From contig NZ_BBWZ01000016.1 of the NCBI RefSeq assembly GCF_001015055.1, positions 1 through 64,000 on the forward strand: a DNA stretch of 64,000 bases, in the 5' to 3' direction. Made by a program: the position numbers and the translations under genes. Positions within the stretch are counted from its first letter, which is position 1. Each line of letters opens with the position of its first letter. The notes under the pieces were generated by a model, which saw only the letters and a program-made list of their open reading frames with translations, was not told where the DNA came from and searched no databases. Of this stretch, positions 33,703 through 42,554 are shown in pieces. Source of the stretch: Aneurinibacillus tyrosinisolvens. Its GTDB lineage: Bacteria; Bacillota; Bacilli; Aneurinibacillales; Aneurinibacillaceae.

Positions 33703-34863
33703 ATGGAGCACCTAATCAACCCAAGAGTCCGCGATATACAAATCTCAGGCATCCGCAGGTTCTTTAACAGAGTCATGCAATATGATGATGCTATATCCCT
33801 GACGATTGGCCAGCCTGACTTCGCCACACCGGAGCATATTAAAGAAGCGGGCAAGCGGGCGATTGAACAAAACAAAACCGTATACACACCGAATGCGGGC
33901 CTTCCTGAATTGCGGGAAGCTGCCAGCCGCTTTCTCGCTTCGAGGTATGGCCTGTCCTACAATCCCGAGAATGAAATCATTACAACAAACGGGGCAAGCG
34001 AAGCCATTGATATTACGCTGCGGACCATTCTTGATGCAGGCAGTGAAGTCATTCTCCCGGGCCCTGTATATCCAGGATATGAGCCGATTATTAAGCTCTG
34101 CGGAGCTGTGCCGGTGTATATAGACACAACGCAAAATGATTTTAAAATAAGTGCCAAATTACTTAAAGAGAAACTAACAGAGAAGACGCGCTGTCTCATT
34201 CTTCCTTATCCCTCCAATCCGACAGGATGTATTCTGGATAAACAGACTATAGTTGAAATCGCTCATTTGCTTGAAGACAGAGACATTTTTGTGCTTTCGG
34301 ATGAAATATACAGTGAATTAATTTATGGGGCCCAGCACCATTCGATCGCTGCAATCAACCACATGCGCGAGAAGACGATCGTTATTAACGGCCTTTCAAA
34401 ATCACACTCAATGACGGGCTGGAGAATTGGCTTTACGTTTGCACCGGTTTATCTTTCAGAACAGATGCTTAAGGTTCATCAGTACAATTCGACCTGTGCC
34501 AGCTCCATTAGCCAGTATGCGGCGCTTGAGGCATTAACGGCAGGGGTGAATGACGCGGAGGCCATGAAGGATGAATACAATCAAAGAAGAGACTATGCAT
34601 ACGAAAGGCTCGTATCGATGGGCCTTGATGTCGTCAAGCCTGATGGCGCGTTCTACATTTTTCCTTCTATAAAAAAATTCGGCATGAATTCCTTAGACTT
34701 TGCCGTCCGCCTGCTCGAGGAAGCCAGAGTAGCCGCAGTGCCCGGGGACGCCTTTTCTTCCTTCGGGGAAGGATACATTCGAATTTCTTATGCGTATTCG
34801 AGGGACATTCTTGAGACGGGATTAAATCGCCTGGAAGGATTCATTTCCTCCCTCCGTGTGTAG
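33703..34863 (+). CDS. patA: Class I aminotransferase PatA (N-acetyl-L,L-diaminopimelate aminotransferase type)
   Basis: 386 residues. PLP fold-type I motifs: NGASEAIDITLRTI, PYPSNPTGCILD, VLSDEIYSELIY and the Schiff-base lysine in INGLSKSHSMTGWRIGF. The N-terminus (LINPRVRDIQISGIRRFFN) and DAISLTIGQPDFATP are as in B. subtilis PatA, which acts in the acetylated diaminopimelate/lysine pathway. It stands alone; dapH-type genes are not in the window. Confidence 0.87.
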   Translation: MEHLINPRVRDIQISGIRRFFNRVMQYDDAISLTIGQPDFATPEHIKEAGKRAIEQNKTVYTPNAGLPELREAASRFLASRYGLSYNPENEIITTNGASEAIDITLRTILDAGSEVILPGPVYPGYEPIIKLCGAVPVYIDTTQNDFKISAKLLKEKLTEKTRCLILPYPSNPTGCILDKQTIVEIAHLLEDRDIFVLSDEIYSELIYGAQHHSIAAINHMREKTIVINGLSKSHSMTGWRIGFTFAPVYLSEQMLKVHQYNSTCASSISQYAALEALTAGVNDAEAMKDEYNQRRDYAYERLVSMGLDVVKPDGAFYIFPSIKKFGMNSLDFAVRLLEEARVAAVPGDAFSSFGEGYIRISYAYSRDILETGLNRLEGFISSLRV

Positions 34864-34869
34864 CGATGT

Positions 34870-35351
34870 ATGAAGAAAAGACGGATTATCCACAACATGG
34901 TTTGCATAGGCATTGCCTTGTTCCTCGCTGGATGCGGACCCAGGGGAAACAGTGAAGCAGAGGAAAGCAGCACAATGCCATACCGGCAGGAAATCGTTGC
35001 GGAGAGGCTGAACGTGCCATGGGCCATTGATTTTTCCCCTGATGGACGTATTTTTTTCACAGAACGCCCCGGCACAATTCGGGTAATTGAGAGGGGAAAC
35101 CTCATTGGGAAGGACAACTGCTGATTGCCAACCTTAGAGGGAAGCAGCTATTGAAGGTGGAGTTAGAAACCGGGAAGCATGAAAAGGTAAAAAAAGCTGA
35201 GCCTTTATTTCCCGGTCAGTTTGGAAGAATTCGCGATGTGGCGGAAGCTCCGGACGGCAGTGTATATTTTCTAACCAATAACCGTGACGGCAGAGGAGAA
35301 GCACAGGCAGAAGACGATAAAATCGTACGCCTCATTCCTGCCACTCAATAA
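34870..35351 (+). pseudogene. Remnant of a PQQ-type (glucose/sorbosone) sugar dehydrogenase lipoprotein
   Basis: The first part (34870-35124) starts with a lipoprotein signal (LFLAGCGP) and the propeller entry LNVPWAIDFSPDGRIFFTERPG, ending near 35117. From about 35118 another frame continues with LLIANLRGKQLLKVELETG and DVAEAPDGSVYFLTNN, the last blades and exit of the same family, stopping at 35351. About 200 middle residues of the usual 350-380 are missing and the frames do not match, so an internal deletion inactivated it. The catalytic His/Asp/PQQ pocket is gone. Confidence 0.85.
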
Positions 35352-35381
35352 AATTATGACGTATAGGGGAAGTAAAACAGC

Positions 35382-36020
35382 ATGACAAATCAACAGCTTG
35401 TATGGGAAGAAGAAACCAAACAATTGCTATCACCTGTTTGCCGCCAGTGCCCGGAGCCGCATTTCCAGCCGCGCGCCGGTGAACTGCCCCGGATTGGCTG
35501 CTGCGCGTACGAACCGGTATTTACGCTTTATGAAATTTACAGGATGGTAAAGGAAGGGGCAGCGGAATTTTTTCTTAATAGCATCTACCGCCACCCAAAA
35601 AATACGGTATACGATTATGAAATTATAGCCGGGGCGTACCTTCACCCACTCTTTTACAAAAAGCTGCCAGGTGAGGATATCTCACCATTTCAACGGTATG
35701 AAGAGTGGAAGGGGCAGGCTGGTACCGCCTATAAGGCGGTCGATGAGCGGCTTGCTTATGCAATGTGCCAGTTTTTTGTGGACGGAAAAGGGTGCGGGCT
35801 TGATCCCAGGTTTAAGACGAGCATTTGCCGTTCGTTTATATGTGAATCTGTGGAACAGCGGCTGTCTGGTGAGGAGAGAAAGAAGTTAGCTGAGTGGCAG
35901 CGTTCGATTCGTGAGGAAGCGGAGCCGTTTCACCGCAAGCACAAAGCCATTCTGCAGGAGAAAGGCATGAGTTTGCCTGAAAACGTGCATGGTATTATCG
36001 AGTATTTTATGTACTTATAG
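35382..36020 (+). CDS. Cys-rich hypothetical protein, possible metal site
   Basis: 212 residues. Cys clusters CRQCPEP (20-23), IGCCAYEP (near 40) and C..C pairs near 129-138 and 147-153 (GKGCGL, SICRSFICES) resemble iron- or zinc-chelating small proteins such as the YkgJ-type CxxxCxxCC family, although the exact spacing differs. The remainder is helical and charged. GGGGAAG precedes the ATG. I do not recognise a characterised homologue; a metal-binding role is inference. Confidence 0.6.
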   Translation: MTNQQLVWEEETKQLLSPVCRQCPEPHFQPRAGELPRIGCCAYEPVFTLYEIYRMVKEGAAEFFLNSIYRHPKNTVYDYEIIAGAYLHPLFYKKLPGEDISPFQRYEEWKGQAGTAYKAVDERLAYAMCQFFVDGKGCGLDPRFKTSICRSFICESVEQRLSGEERKKLAEWQRSIREEAEPFHRKHKAILQEKGMSLPENVHGIIEYFMYL

Positions 36021-36067
36021 TCGGCAGGAAGGATCCTTCCTGCCATTTTTCATTTTCAGTTCATCTT

Positions 36068-36595
36068 CTAATCAATAACGCGTCTTGCTGTCAGGTAGTT
36101 CTTCTTATGCCAGCTGCTGTTTAGGCTGCTGATTGTTACATCGGATGCAGTATTTGACATGTGAAGAACTTGTCCATTGCCGATGTAGATAGCAACGTGA
36201 GTGACGTCCTTTCTCCCTTTGTTGGAGTTATAAAACACGAGATCACCTTTGCGAAGCTGGCTTTTCGGTACGGATTTTCCCAGGTTTACCTGTCGGTCAT
36301 CATCTTTCGTATGAAGATCAACACCGAATTTCCCATAAAGGTAGTAGGTGAATCCGGAACAATCCATGCGTCGTCCAGGAACGTACTGATGATCGTACTG
36401 AGCTTTGCCGCCCATAAGGCTTTTTCCTGTACGGATTACGTTGTCGATAATCTGATCTTGATTTGAGACATGTACAACACTTCCGAATTTTGCGGAAATA
36501 GATGCCGCTTCAGCTTCTTTCGGTGCTGTAATTCCCCCAACGAGCAAAGTTGCAGCCAATACACCTGTGGATAATAGTTTGATTCCCTTATTCAT
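36068..36595 (-). CDS. Secreted NlpC/P60 peptidoglycan endopeptidase
   Basis: 175 residues with a signal peptide (1-30, ending AEAAS). Residues 50-175 are an NlpC/P60 domain with catalytic Cys in MDCSGFTYYLYG (C78-79 region), RKGDLVFY and catalytic His in VTHVAIYIGNG, plus a later HMS polar residue. It cleaves gamma-D-Glu-mDAP links in the wall. It has no SH3 or LysM anchor. A c-di-AMP riboswitch in the leader suggests control by that messenger, as in other Bacillales wall hydrolases. Confidence 0.92.
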   Translation of the reverse strand: MNKGIKLLSTGVLAATLLVGGITAPKEAEAASISAKFGSVVHVSNQDQIIDNVIRTGKSLMGGKAQYDHQYVPGRRMDCSGFTYYLYGKFGVDLHTKDDDRQVNLGKSVPKSQLRKGDLVFYNSNKGRKDVTHVAIYIGNGQVLHMSNTASDVTISSLNSSWHKKNYLTARRVID

Positions 36596-36621
36596 GTTTA
36601 TACTACTCCCTTTCCTATATG

Positions 36622-36726
36622 CCGACGAGGTTAGCTGACGGGTTCGGTCGAAAGGCGCCCGATCGCAGATGCGATTTCACCCCCAAAAATGGGTTCCCCC
36701 GGTCCAATAATGGATTAGGCATGTTT
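36622..36726 (-). promoter_or_regulatory. c-di-AMP (ydaO/yuaA) riboswitch
   Basis: Read on the minus strand, the segment contains the family landmarks in order: CCTAATCC, ACCGGGGGAACCCA, TTGGGGGTGAAATCGCATC, GGGCGCCTTTCGACCGAACC, CGTCAGCTAACCTCGTCGG. These are the conserved ydaO aptamer blocks, which bind two c-di-AMP and switch off expression. It lies 27 bases upstream of the NlpC/P60 gene, a known target class. A separate terminator hairpin is not obvious, so control may be at initiation of translation or via the P1 stem. Confidence 0.93.
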
Positions 36727-36996
36727 TTTTGTACCTGTACTACCTTAACGTAGAAAGCGGAGTGAAACACTAGTGAACGACTGGATGAATCCCCGTGATT
36801 TACCTAAAAAAACACCTTGACGGCTCCATTTTTCTCCTTTTTTTAGATATAAAAAAGCAATAAACCCTTATATACCAAGGATTTATTGCTGATCAGTTTC
36901 TTTGTTTTCCACAAAAAGGAAAGAGGGAGAGGAGGAGAAGGTGTAAATTCTTCCAGTTTATTTATTCTGCAAATGGGGTATCGCACTGCCTATTTG
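36727..36996. other. Intergenic stretch
   Basis: Contains the YheCD-operon terminator at 36856-36890 and, nearer the riboswitch, the NlpC promoter region. I see no gene. Confidence 0.55.
36852..36892 (-). terminator. Terminator of the YheC/YheD operon
   Basis: AGCAATAAA and TTTATTGCT form a nine-base-pair stem, followed on the minus strand by six T residues. It lies about 105 bases after the last stop. Confidence 0.78.
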
Positions 36997-38100
36997 TTAA
37001 AGAGGAGTCCGGCCAAGCTGGTAGAGGGCGTACAATACTGGTATTTCGATTGCTCTTTTATATGTTTCCCGCTTATTTGCAAGGCGGAAAAGCTCCCGAT
37101 TTGGTTTCGTATTCACCTCGATGAGCCAGACCTGTCCCTGCGTGTCGATTCCAATATCCAGGCCAAATTCGACAAAGCCTCCAAACGACTGTTCAATATA
37201 CGGAGGGATAAGCAGGCTGAGCTTTTTAACCTGGCGGGTAATTTCCTGAATGCCTGCAGGGGTGAAGCGGCCGGAAAGCATATGGTGAAAATCAACTGCC
37301 TCTCCTCCTCCCTGCAGGTTAGAGGTGACGAGCTGATCGGGGGACTTCTTTCCGACGATACCGGTCAATTTCCATTCATTGTTGATATTCTTCTGGACAA
37401 GAACCCGGCTGTCATAAATGTATCCGGGCTGCAAAGACAGCGACAGTCCCTGTTGTAAGATAAAGGTACGGTCATAGTCCTGGCACCACCGCAGGAGATA
37501 GCGTTCTGCAGCCGGTATGGAATACAAAACACGCTCAACAATATCGCCGTTTTTATTCCTCCCGATTAATTCCAATTTCTCCTTTTTCCGTCGAATACGT
37601 AAAATCCCTTTCCCCCCCGAACCATTTGCCGGTTTGGCGTATAGTGAGTCGTGTTTTGCAATCAAATGGCCAAGCCTGCCTTTTTCTACTTTCACCGTTT
37701 CCGGAAGGTACCTCTTTATCTCCTCATTTTGCTGAAAATAGTTGTGTGCATTCCATTTATGGACGAACCGGTTATTTATATAATGGAGTATGCTGCCTTG
37801 CCGGTAGGCAGCATACTCCTGCAGGGCCGATGGCGCCATGTTGCTGAAACGGTCATACACGATGTCCGGCAGCCGCGTTCTGGCAGGCTTCCACCGTTTG
37901 TTAGACTCATTATAAATAAACCCGCATACGTGTCCGCTGCCCTCGTCACTATCGCGGGGAGAAAATACAACAACTTCGCAGTTGTATTTTCGGGCTGTAC
38001 GGGCGATTTGTGTGCAGTAACGCCTGCCCGCAATAAACGAGCCGTTCCGGTATGTGAGGATGCCGAGGAGGACTTTTCCTTTGTGGTAGGGTGTTTTCAT
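36997..38100 (-). CDS. YheC/YheD-family ATP-grasp protein (short type), fourth copy of the operon
   Basis: 367 residues, short type like B. subtilis YheC. N-terminal domain LLGILTYRNGSF; ATP-grasp core with YAKPANGSGGKGILRI (ATP-binding Lys and Gly-rich loop), ILQQGLSL, SRVLVQKN, and the metal/ATP triad FGLDIGIDTQGQVWLIEVNTKPNR. Family members are spore-coat-associated in Bacillus and presumed carboxylate-amine ligases with an unknown substrate. It starts within the stop of the GNAT gene (TGATG), so it is translationally coupled. Last gene before the terminator. Confidence 0.85.
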   Translation of the reverse strand: MKTPYHKGKVLLGILTYRNGSFIAGRRYCTQIARTARKYNCEVVVFSPRDSDEGSGHVCGFIYNESNKRWKPARTRLPDIVYDRFSNMAPSALQEYAAYRQGSILHYINNRFVHKWNAHNYFQQNEEIKRYLPETVKVEKGRLGHLIAKHDSLYAKPANGSGGKGILRIRRKKEKLELIGRNKNGDIVERVLYSIPAAERYLLRWCQDYDRTFILQQGLSLSLQPGYIYDSRVLVQKNINNEWKLTGIVGKKSPDQLVTSNLQGGGEAVDFHHMLSGRFTPAGIQEITRQVKKLSLLIPPYIEQSFGGFVEFGLDIGIDTQGQVWLIEVNTKPNRELFRLANKRETYKRAIEIPVLYALYQLGRTPL

Positions 38101-38561
38101 CAGGGGTCCACGTCTTCTTTACGCCAGTTGCCTGCCCCCATCCAAACGGTTGGCTTGCCTGTCGGTCCGGTAATACACGAAAAGCCGACCATTCCAACAG
38201 CGAAGCACGTTTTCATGCTCGGAATATTATCGAGAGCCACGCGTGCATATAATTTTTCAGTATTGTCCAGCGTATATTCAACGAGAAGCTTAGCGATTCC
38301 CAGCTGTCTTGCCTCCTGGTGGATGGCGATAAATGATTCTTTTATCCCATAATCAGCCACGGCCAGACAACCTAACAGCCGTTTCTCCTCCACATAGATA
38401 AGAATAAGATTTTCCGGTTTTTTTAGCTCATCCGGCGGGAGTGATTCAAACCACGCAAGCGCGCGTGAAGTGATACGCTTATCCCCATGGAGTTTAAAGA
38501 AACGGATAAGTTTTCCTCGGACAGCGGGGAGCTGTTCGCCGGTAATTTTACGAACGGGCAT
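38100..38561 (-). CDS. GNAT-family acetyltransferase within the YheC/YheD operon
   Basis: 153 residues from the ATG at 38561, with GGAGGAG eight bases upstream (the longer form lacks this). The GNAT fold is shown by YVEEKRLLGCLAV (strand 4) and the acetyl-CoA loop EARQLGIAKLLVEYTL, followed by CFAVGMVGF. It overlaps the upstream ATP-grasp gene by 14 bases and the downstream one by 3, so it is a fixed member of the operon. An amine-acylating partner to a peptide- or amide-forming ATP-grasp is plausible; target is unknown. Confidence 0.82.
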   Translation of the reverse strand: MPVRKITGEQLPAVRGKLIRFFKLHGDKRITSRALAWFESLPPDELKKPENLILIYVEEKRLLGCLAVADYGIKESFIAIHQEARQLGIAKLLVEYTLDNTEKLYARVALDNIPSMKTCFAVGMVGFSCITGPTGKPTVWMGAGNWRKEDVDP

Positions 38562-39864
38562 CAGTTTCTCCTCCTGCATTTTCTGTAAATTGTGCCTGGT
38601 GCTGGGCATATTCTACAATTCGTTGCAGAGAAAGCTTTCGAATATGCGGTTCATCAAACTTGCCTGGCTTCGCGTTTGCTTCAATAAGCCATATATTTCC
38701 TGTCTTATCAATCCCGATGTCCATGGAGACCTCGCCAAGAGTAGGCCATTCTTTTTCAAGTGCATGTGCGATCCATAGTGCTGCATGACGAATCGATGTT
38801 GTAAGTTCTTTACCTGAATACTGTGGAAATACACTAGGCAGAATGTTCCTCAGAGATTGAATGGATCCTCCCTGCGGGACATGCGTCGTTATTTTCCCGG
38901 TCCCGGCTAATCGAATCCCCATCCCGGTGACACCCCAGTATCCTTTTCCATTTTTTTGAGCCAGAAGCCGTATGTCGAATAGTTTCCCTTCATACGTTGC
39001 TAAATGAACACCCTGCTGGATGAGATAGCCCTTCTTCAGCCTGGGAGACAAAAAGCCCCAAAGTTCTTTTTTTGTTTTAAATGATTTGGCGATGGTGTCC
39101 GTGCCGGCGTGATACCGCAGGGAGTATTCCCCCTGTCTTTTTTGCAGGCGAAAAATCCCTTTTCCTGCCATCCCGTTGCTTGGTTTTAAGTAGAGGAGGG
39201 GGTAGGAAGCCATCATTTCGTAAAGAACCTCCTTCCCAAGCAGCGGAATGGTTTTCGGGATATAGGGCAAAATCTCCTCATTCTTTTGTAATACCGTAAA
39301 CAGCTGGTGTTTATTAAAAAAATGCGGATTGTAAAGACAAACACCCTCCAAAGCGGATAACCGTTCCAGTGCCGTTTTAACGTGAGGTTTTTTTTCAAAG
39401 GAACGGTTCGGAATGCGGTTATAAATCACGTGGGGGAGCGGCAGGTGTTCTTTTAACCACTTGCGCTTATGCTGATCAAACAAATAACCCACAACCGTCA
39501 GGGAATCCCAATCAATATTTTCTATCGGCATAACGTAAATAAACGCGCCCATCCGCTGCCCCGTTTCAATAATATCGATGAAATTACTCTTTACCCCACG
39601 AAAGAGCGGCTTTCCCGCAACCGTAAGAATGCCGACGAAAGGACCGGCAATATAATTATTTTCATCTCTGCGAATTCGAACTCTTGCGGCAATGAGCGGG
39701 GAGGCAGGAGGTTTCTTCGTAATCAAGAACATCTTTTTCCAGTTTCCCAGCTGCAATTTCAAATATTTTCGTTTCGCCAGCCGGGGAAAGGGTTCAGCAG
39801 AAGGAAGGTGGAGGTGCCAGGTACGCTGCAAAGGGTGAATGGATACCCATCCGTTTGCAATCAT
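38548..39864 (-). CDS. YheC/YheD-family ATP-grasp protein (long type), third copy
   Basis: 438 residues, long type like B. subtilis YheD, with an extra N-terminal domain of about 70 residues before the shared FVGILTVAGKPLFRG start. ATP-grasp residues: LLYLKPSNGMAGKGIFRL, LIQQGVHLATYEGKLFDIR, LLAQKNG, and SMDIGIDKTGNIWLIEANA with KPG. It overlaps the GNAT gene and starts four bases after the stop of the second copy. Long and short copies alternate in the operon, which suggests duplication of a long-short pair. Confidence 0.85.
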   Translation of the reverse strand: MIANGWVSIHPLQRTWHLHLPSAEPFPRLAKRKYLKLQLGNWKKMFLITKKPPASPLIAARVRIRRDENNYIAGPFVGILTVAGKPLFRGVKSNFIDIIETGQRMGAFIYVMPIENIDWDSLTVVGYLFDQHKRKWLKEHLPLPHVIYNRIPNRSFEKKPHVKTALERLSALEGVCLYNPHFFNKHQLFTVLQKNEEILPYIPKTIPLLGKEVLYEMMASYPLLYLKPSNGMAGKGIFRLQKRQGEYSLRYHAGTDTIAKSFKTKKELWGFLSPRLKKGYLIQQGVHLATYEGKLFDIRLLAQKNGKGYWGVTGMGIRLAGTGKITTHVPQGGSIQSLRNILPSVFPQYSGKELTTSIRHAALWIAHALEKEWPTLGEVSMDIGIDKTGNIWLIEANAKPGKFDEPHIRKLSLQRIVEYAQHQAQFTENAGGETDARS

Positions 39865-39868
39865 GCTG

Positions 39869-40963
39869 TTACCTCCTTATCCAATTGTTCTGCCTCGCCA
39901 GATAGTAAGCGTATTTTAACGGCTTTAATCGGGCCTGGTTAAAATGAATCCCTTCCTCGATGCGCTGAAAAGATGTTCTTCCCGGTTTTGAATTGACCTC
40001 GATAACCCACACCTCTCCGTCTTTATCCACTCCAATATCAATGCCCAGCTCCACCAGCCTTCCGTGCCTGCCTTCCAGAAACGGCGGAAGCTCCCTGACG
40101 ATATAGGAGATTTTTTCTTCAATCACACTGATTTGGTTCTCGTCATAATATTTTCGAAGGAAGGAGGACGCGTTGTGGGCCTTTCCGCCTCCGCACAGAT
40201 TAGACGTCAATCCGTTAACCACGCCCGCGCGAATGGCTTTCCCGGTTTCCGACCAATTGCCGGTCCCGTCTTTTTGTACAAGGACGCGAATGTCGAAAGG
40301 AATTCCTTCCGGGGTAGAGAGTTCAAGGTAGGGCTGGACAATCATCTGCACTTTTAGCTGGTTTTTGACCCAGATCATAAGGGAAGCACGGCTTGGAAAG
40401 TACTTGTGAAAAATTTTGTTGTGCATATCCCTTCCTTCCGCTTGATGGGTGCCGTTCTCCGAGGTTATTTTTATAACGCCAACGCCAAGCGAGTTCCTTA
40501 CAGGCTTAATCACAACAGCACCATAGTTTAGCAGCGCGGTTTTTACATCCTGAATAGAATGTACGAGCTCGGTCGGGGTCATGTAGGGAAGGAGCCCTGA
40601 ATGCTGGATAAGATGCTGGTGGTTCTTCATTTTATCTCCCAGCACATGGCCGAGAAAGGTAACAGAAGGACACGATTTCAGTGATTTTATCTGGCTTGCG
40701 TACCGTTTTCTGTTCGAGAGCCGGTCATACACAAACGCCGGCAGCGGGAATCGCCGTCTCTCCCATGTTTTCTGATTTGTATAACGATACCCGATAACCG
40801 TTTTGGATGCGTAATCAACCTGGTGAGGAAGAAATACATAGACGGGCAGCCCGATTTTTTTGCCCGCGAGAGACAGATAGGCATAGAAAGCCCTGTCTGG
40901 GAATGGCGGGTGTTTTGTGCTTGGTGTAGCAAGAATACCGAGATAGGCCGGTTGCTTACTCAT
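39869..40963 (-). CDS. YheC/YheD-family ATP-grasp protein (short type), second copy
   Basis: 364 residues, short type. N-terminal YLGILATPSTKHPPF, then the ATP-grasp core AVVIKPVRNSLGVGVIKI, IVQPYLELSTPEGIPFDIR, VLVQKDG, and LGIDIGVDKDGEVWVIEVN with SKPGR. The motifs that bind ATP and magnesium (Lys, DIR, DxxVWxIExN) are intact, so it should be catalytic. It follows the first copy by eight bases. Confidence 0.85.
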   Translation of the reverse strand: MSKQPAYLGILATPSTKHPPFPDRAFYAYLSLAGKKIGLPVYVFLPHQVDYASKTVIGYRYTNQKTWERRRFPLPAFVYDRLSNRKRYASQIKSLKSCPSVTFLGHVLGDKMKNHQHLIQHSGLLPYMTPTELVHSIQDVKTALLNYGAVVIKPVRNSLGVGVIKITSENGTHQAEGRDMHNKIFHKYFPSRASLMIWVKNQLKVQMIVQPYLELSTPEGIPFDIRVLVQKDGTGNWSETGKAIRAGVVNGLTSNLCGGGKAHNASSFLRKYYDENQISVIEEKISYIVRELPPFLEGRHGRLVELGIDIGVDKDGEVWVIEVNSKPGRTSFQRIEEGIHFNQARLKPLKYAYYLARQNNWIRR

Positions 40964-40971
40964 TGCAAATG

Positions 40972-42393
40972 TTACCTCCTTCTTCGTGGACGTCGGGTGG
41001 TGTGTGCCTTCTTTTTTATTTCCTTAGGAAATCCGCTCTGATAGAAGCAGTAATCGACCAGGCAGACAACCGAACGCCTAGGTCCTTTCGAGACGGAAGC
41101 CAGTGAATCGTTGGTTTTCGAAGGCTTTGAATTAATTTCAAGAAGCCATACTTTCCCTGACCGATCGACGCCTAAATCAATCCCCAGTTCAGCGTAATGC
41201 CCGCTAACGGATTGCTCAAAAATCCGCGCGATTGTAATCGAGTGGCGCCGCAGTGCGGGAGCGGCCTGGGAGCCGGGGTGATTGGGCGGAAAAGAGAGCG
41301 CGAGCGTTTTGGCTAAGGAGAGCATGGTGCCGCCCTGTGCAACGTTAGAGACGATGCTCCTGTATGTTCCGCTTCGGCCTACAGCTGATGTAATACCCCA
41401 TTCTCCCCGCTGGTTTTTCTGGACAAGAATGCGAAAATCCACCATTCCTCCCTGGTTTTTTATAAGGTGAAGTCCCTGTTGCATGACGTAAGCTCTTTTT
41501 CCTATGCGCGATCGCACAACTTGAAATAAATCGGAAAAGGAGTTGAAACGTTTGGTAATGTTGCCGTTTAATGTGGGATACTCGCACGTGTATCCCCCTG
41601 CTGTTTTCGTAATGCGAATAATTCCACGCCCTAAGCTGCCGCTGGAAGGTTTTACATAGGTGTAGGGGTGCTTCTGCAGGAACAGCTGGAGTGAAGCGGC
41701 ACCGTTGTAAAGCTCGGTATAAGGAAGAAAGGGAGCCATTTGAGAAGAATGTGCCAGCTGCTGGTGAATTTGCCACTTATCCAGGAATTTTTCATTAAAA
41801 AAGAGGACGTTTTTTGTTTTAAGCCAGGCTATTTTCAACTGTGTTTCTTCCCGCTTTTCCGTTCCACGGGAGCCGATTCGGTTATATACGCAGGCTGGGA
41901 GAGGGAATGTTTTTTGTACCCATTCCTGATTTGTGTAAGTCCATCCCTGTATACTGTCCGATTGCTCTTTTATTTCATCCAGTGTGAAAACGAAGGCTGC
42001 CCCGCCTTTTGCTTTACAGGTTTCAATAATTTCATGGCAAAAATCGGTGATGTTACCGAAAGGGGCACTGGATTCCGTATGTCTTTTATAGACGAGGATG
42101 CCTAAGATAGGCCTGAATTCCAGTGTGCGCTCAGCGGCATGGAAGCGGGTATCATACCTTGTGTAGTACAGGGGCAGTGAAAGAAGGCGCGCAATGGATT
42201 CCTTCATTTTCATTTCACGGGCGGTAGGGGAAACCTGGAATGAAACTTTAACGGTTGCGCTCCCAAATGATAGGTGGATTGGGTGTGTGCCGATCCCCTG
42301 CTGTGCGGCAAAAGAGGCCGGAAGCAAAAGGTCAACAGCAGCCGGTAAGAGATAATCGGGTGCTACATGAATTTGTATGGAACGATGTAACAT
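40972..42393 (-). CDS. YheC/YheD-family ATP-grasp protein (long type), first copy
   Basis: 473 residues, long type, with an N-terminal domain of about 100 residues (starts MLHRSIQIHVAPDYLL) before ILGILVYKRHTESSA. ATP-grasp motifs: YVKPSSGSLGRGIIRI, VMQQGLHLIKNQGGMVDFR, ILVQKN and LGIDLGVDRSGKVWLLEIN with SKP. First gene of a five-gene operon on this strand with gaps of eight bases or less, so a single polycistronic unit. In Bacillus the yheCD genes are expressed in the mother cell, so a spore-coat role is likely but unproven here. Confidence 0.85.
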   Translation of the reverse strand: MLHRSIQIHVAPDYLLPAAVDLLLPASFAAQQGIGTHPIHLSFGSATVKVSFQVSPTAREMKMKESIARLLSLPLYYTRYDTRFHAAERTLEFRPILGILVYKRHTESSAPFGNITDFCHEIIETCKAKGGAAFVFTLDEIKEQSDSIQGWTYTNQEWVQKTFPLPACVYNRIGSRGTEKREETQLKIAWLKTKNVLFFNEKFLDKWQIHQQLAHSSQMAPFLPYTELYNGAASLQLFLQKHPYTYVKPSSGSLGRGIIRITKTAGGYTCEYPTLNGNITKRFNSFSDLFQVVRSRIGKRAYVMQQGLHLIKNQGGMVDFRILVQKNQRGEWGITSAVGRSGTYRSIVSNVAQGGTMLSLAKTLALSFPPNHPGSQAAPALRRHSITIARIFEQSVSGHYAELGIDLGVDRSGKVWLLEINSKPSKTNDSLASVSKGPRRSVVCLVDYCFYQSGFPKEIKKKAHTTRRPRRRR

Positions 42394-42554
42394 TACCCGC
42401 TCCCCTTTCCTCAGCGTTTTGTATCAATTTATCCTATGAAAAGAATTTGGGAATGGTGAGTTGAACACCGTTGTTTGCAAAGGCAAGGATTGATAAAATA
42501 AATGGGAAGTGAGTTTTGGGCATTTAATATAAAATGGAACGGAGGATGAATGAA

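Noticed and set aside
36886..37458. 190-residue plus-strand frame
   Set aside because: It is the antisense of the conserved YheC-type gene and has no ribosome site.
36997..42393. RiPP (graspetide) biosynthesis cluster
   Set aside because: ATP-grasp proteins could suggest it, but these are YheCD type and I see no precursor peptide gene in or next to the operon.
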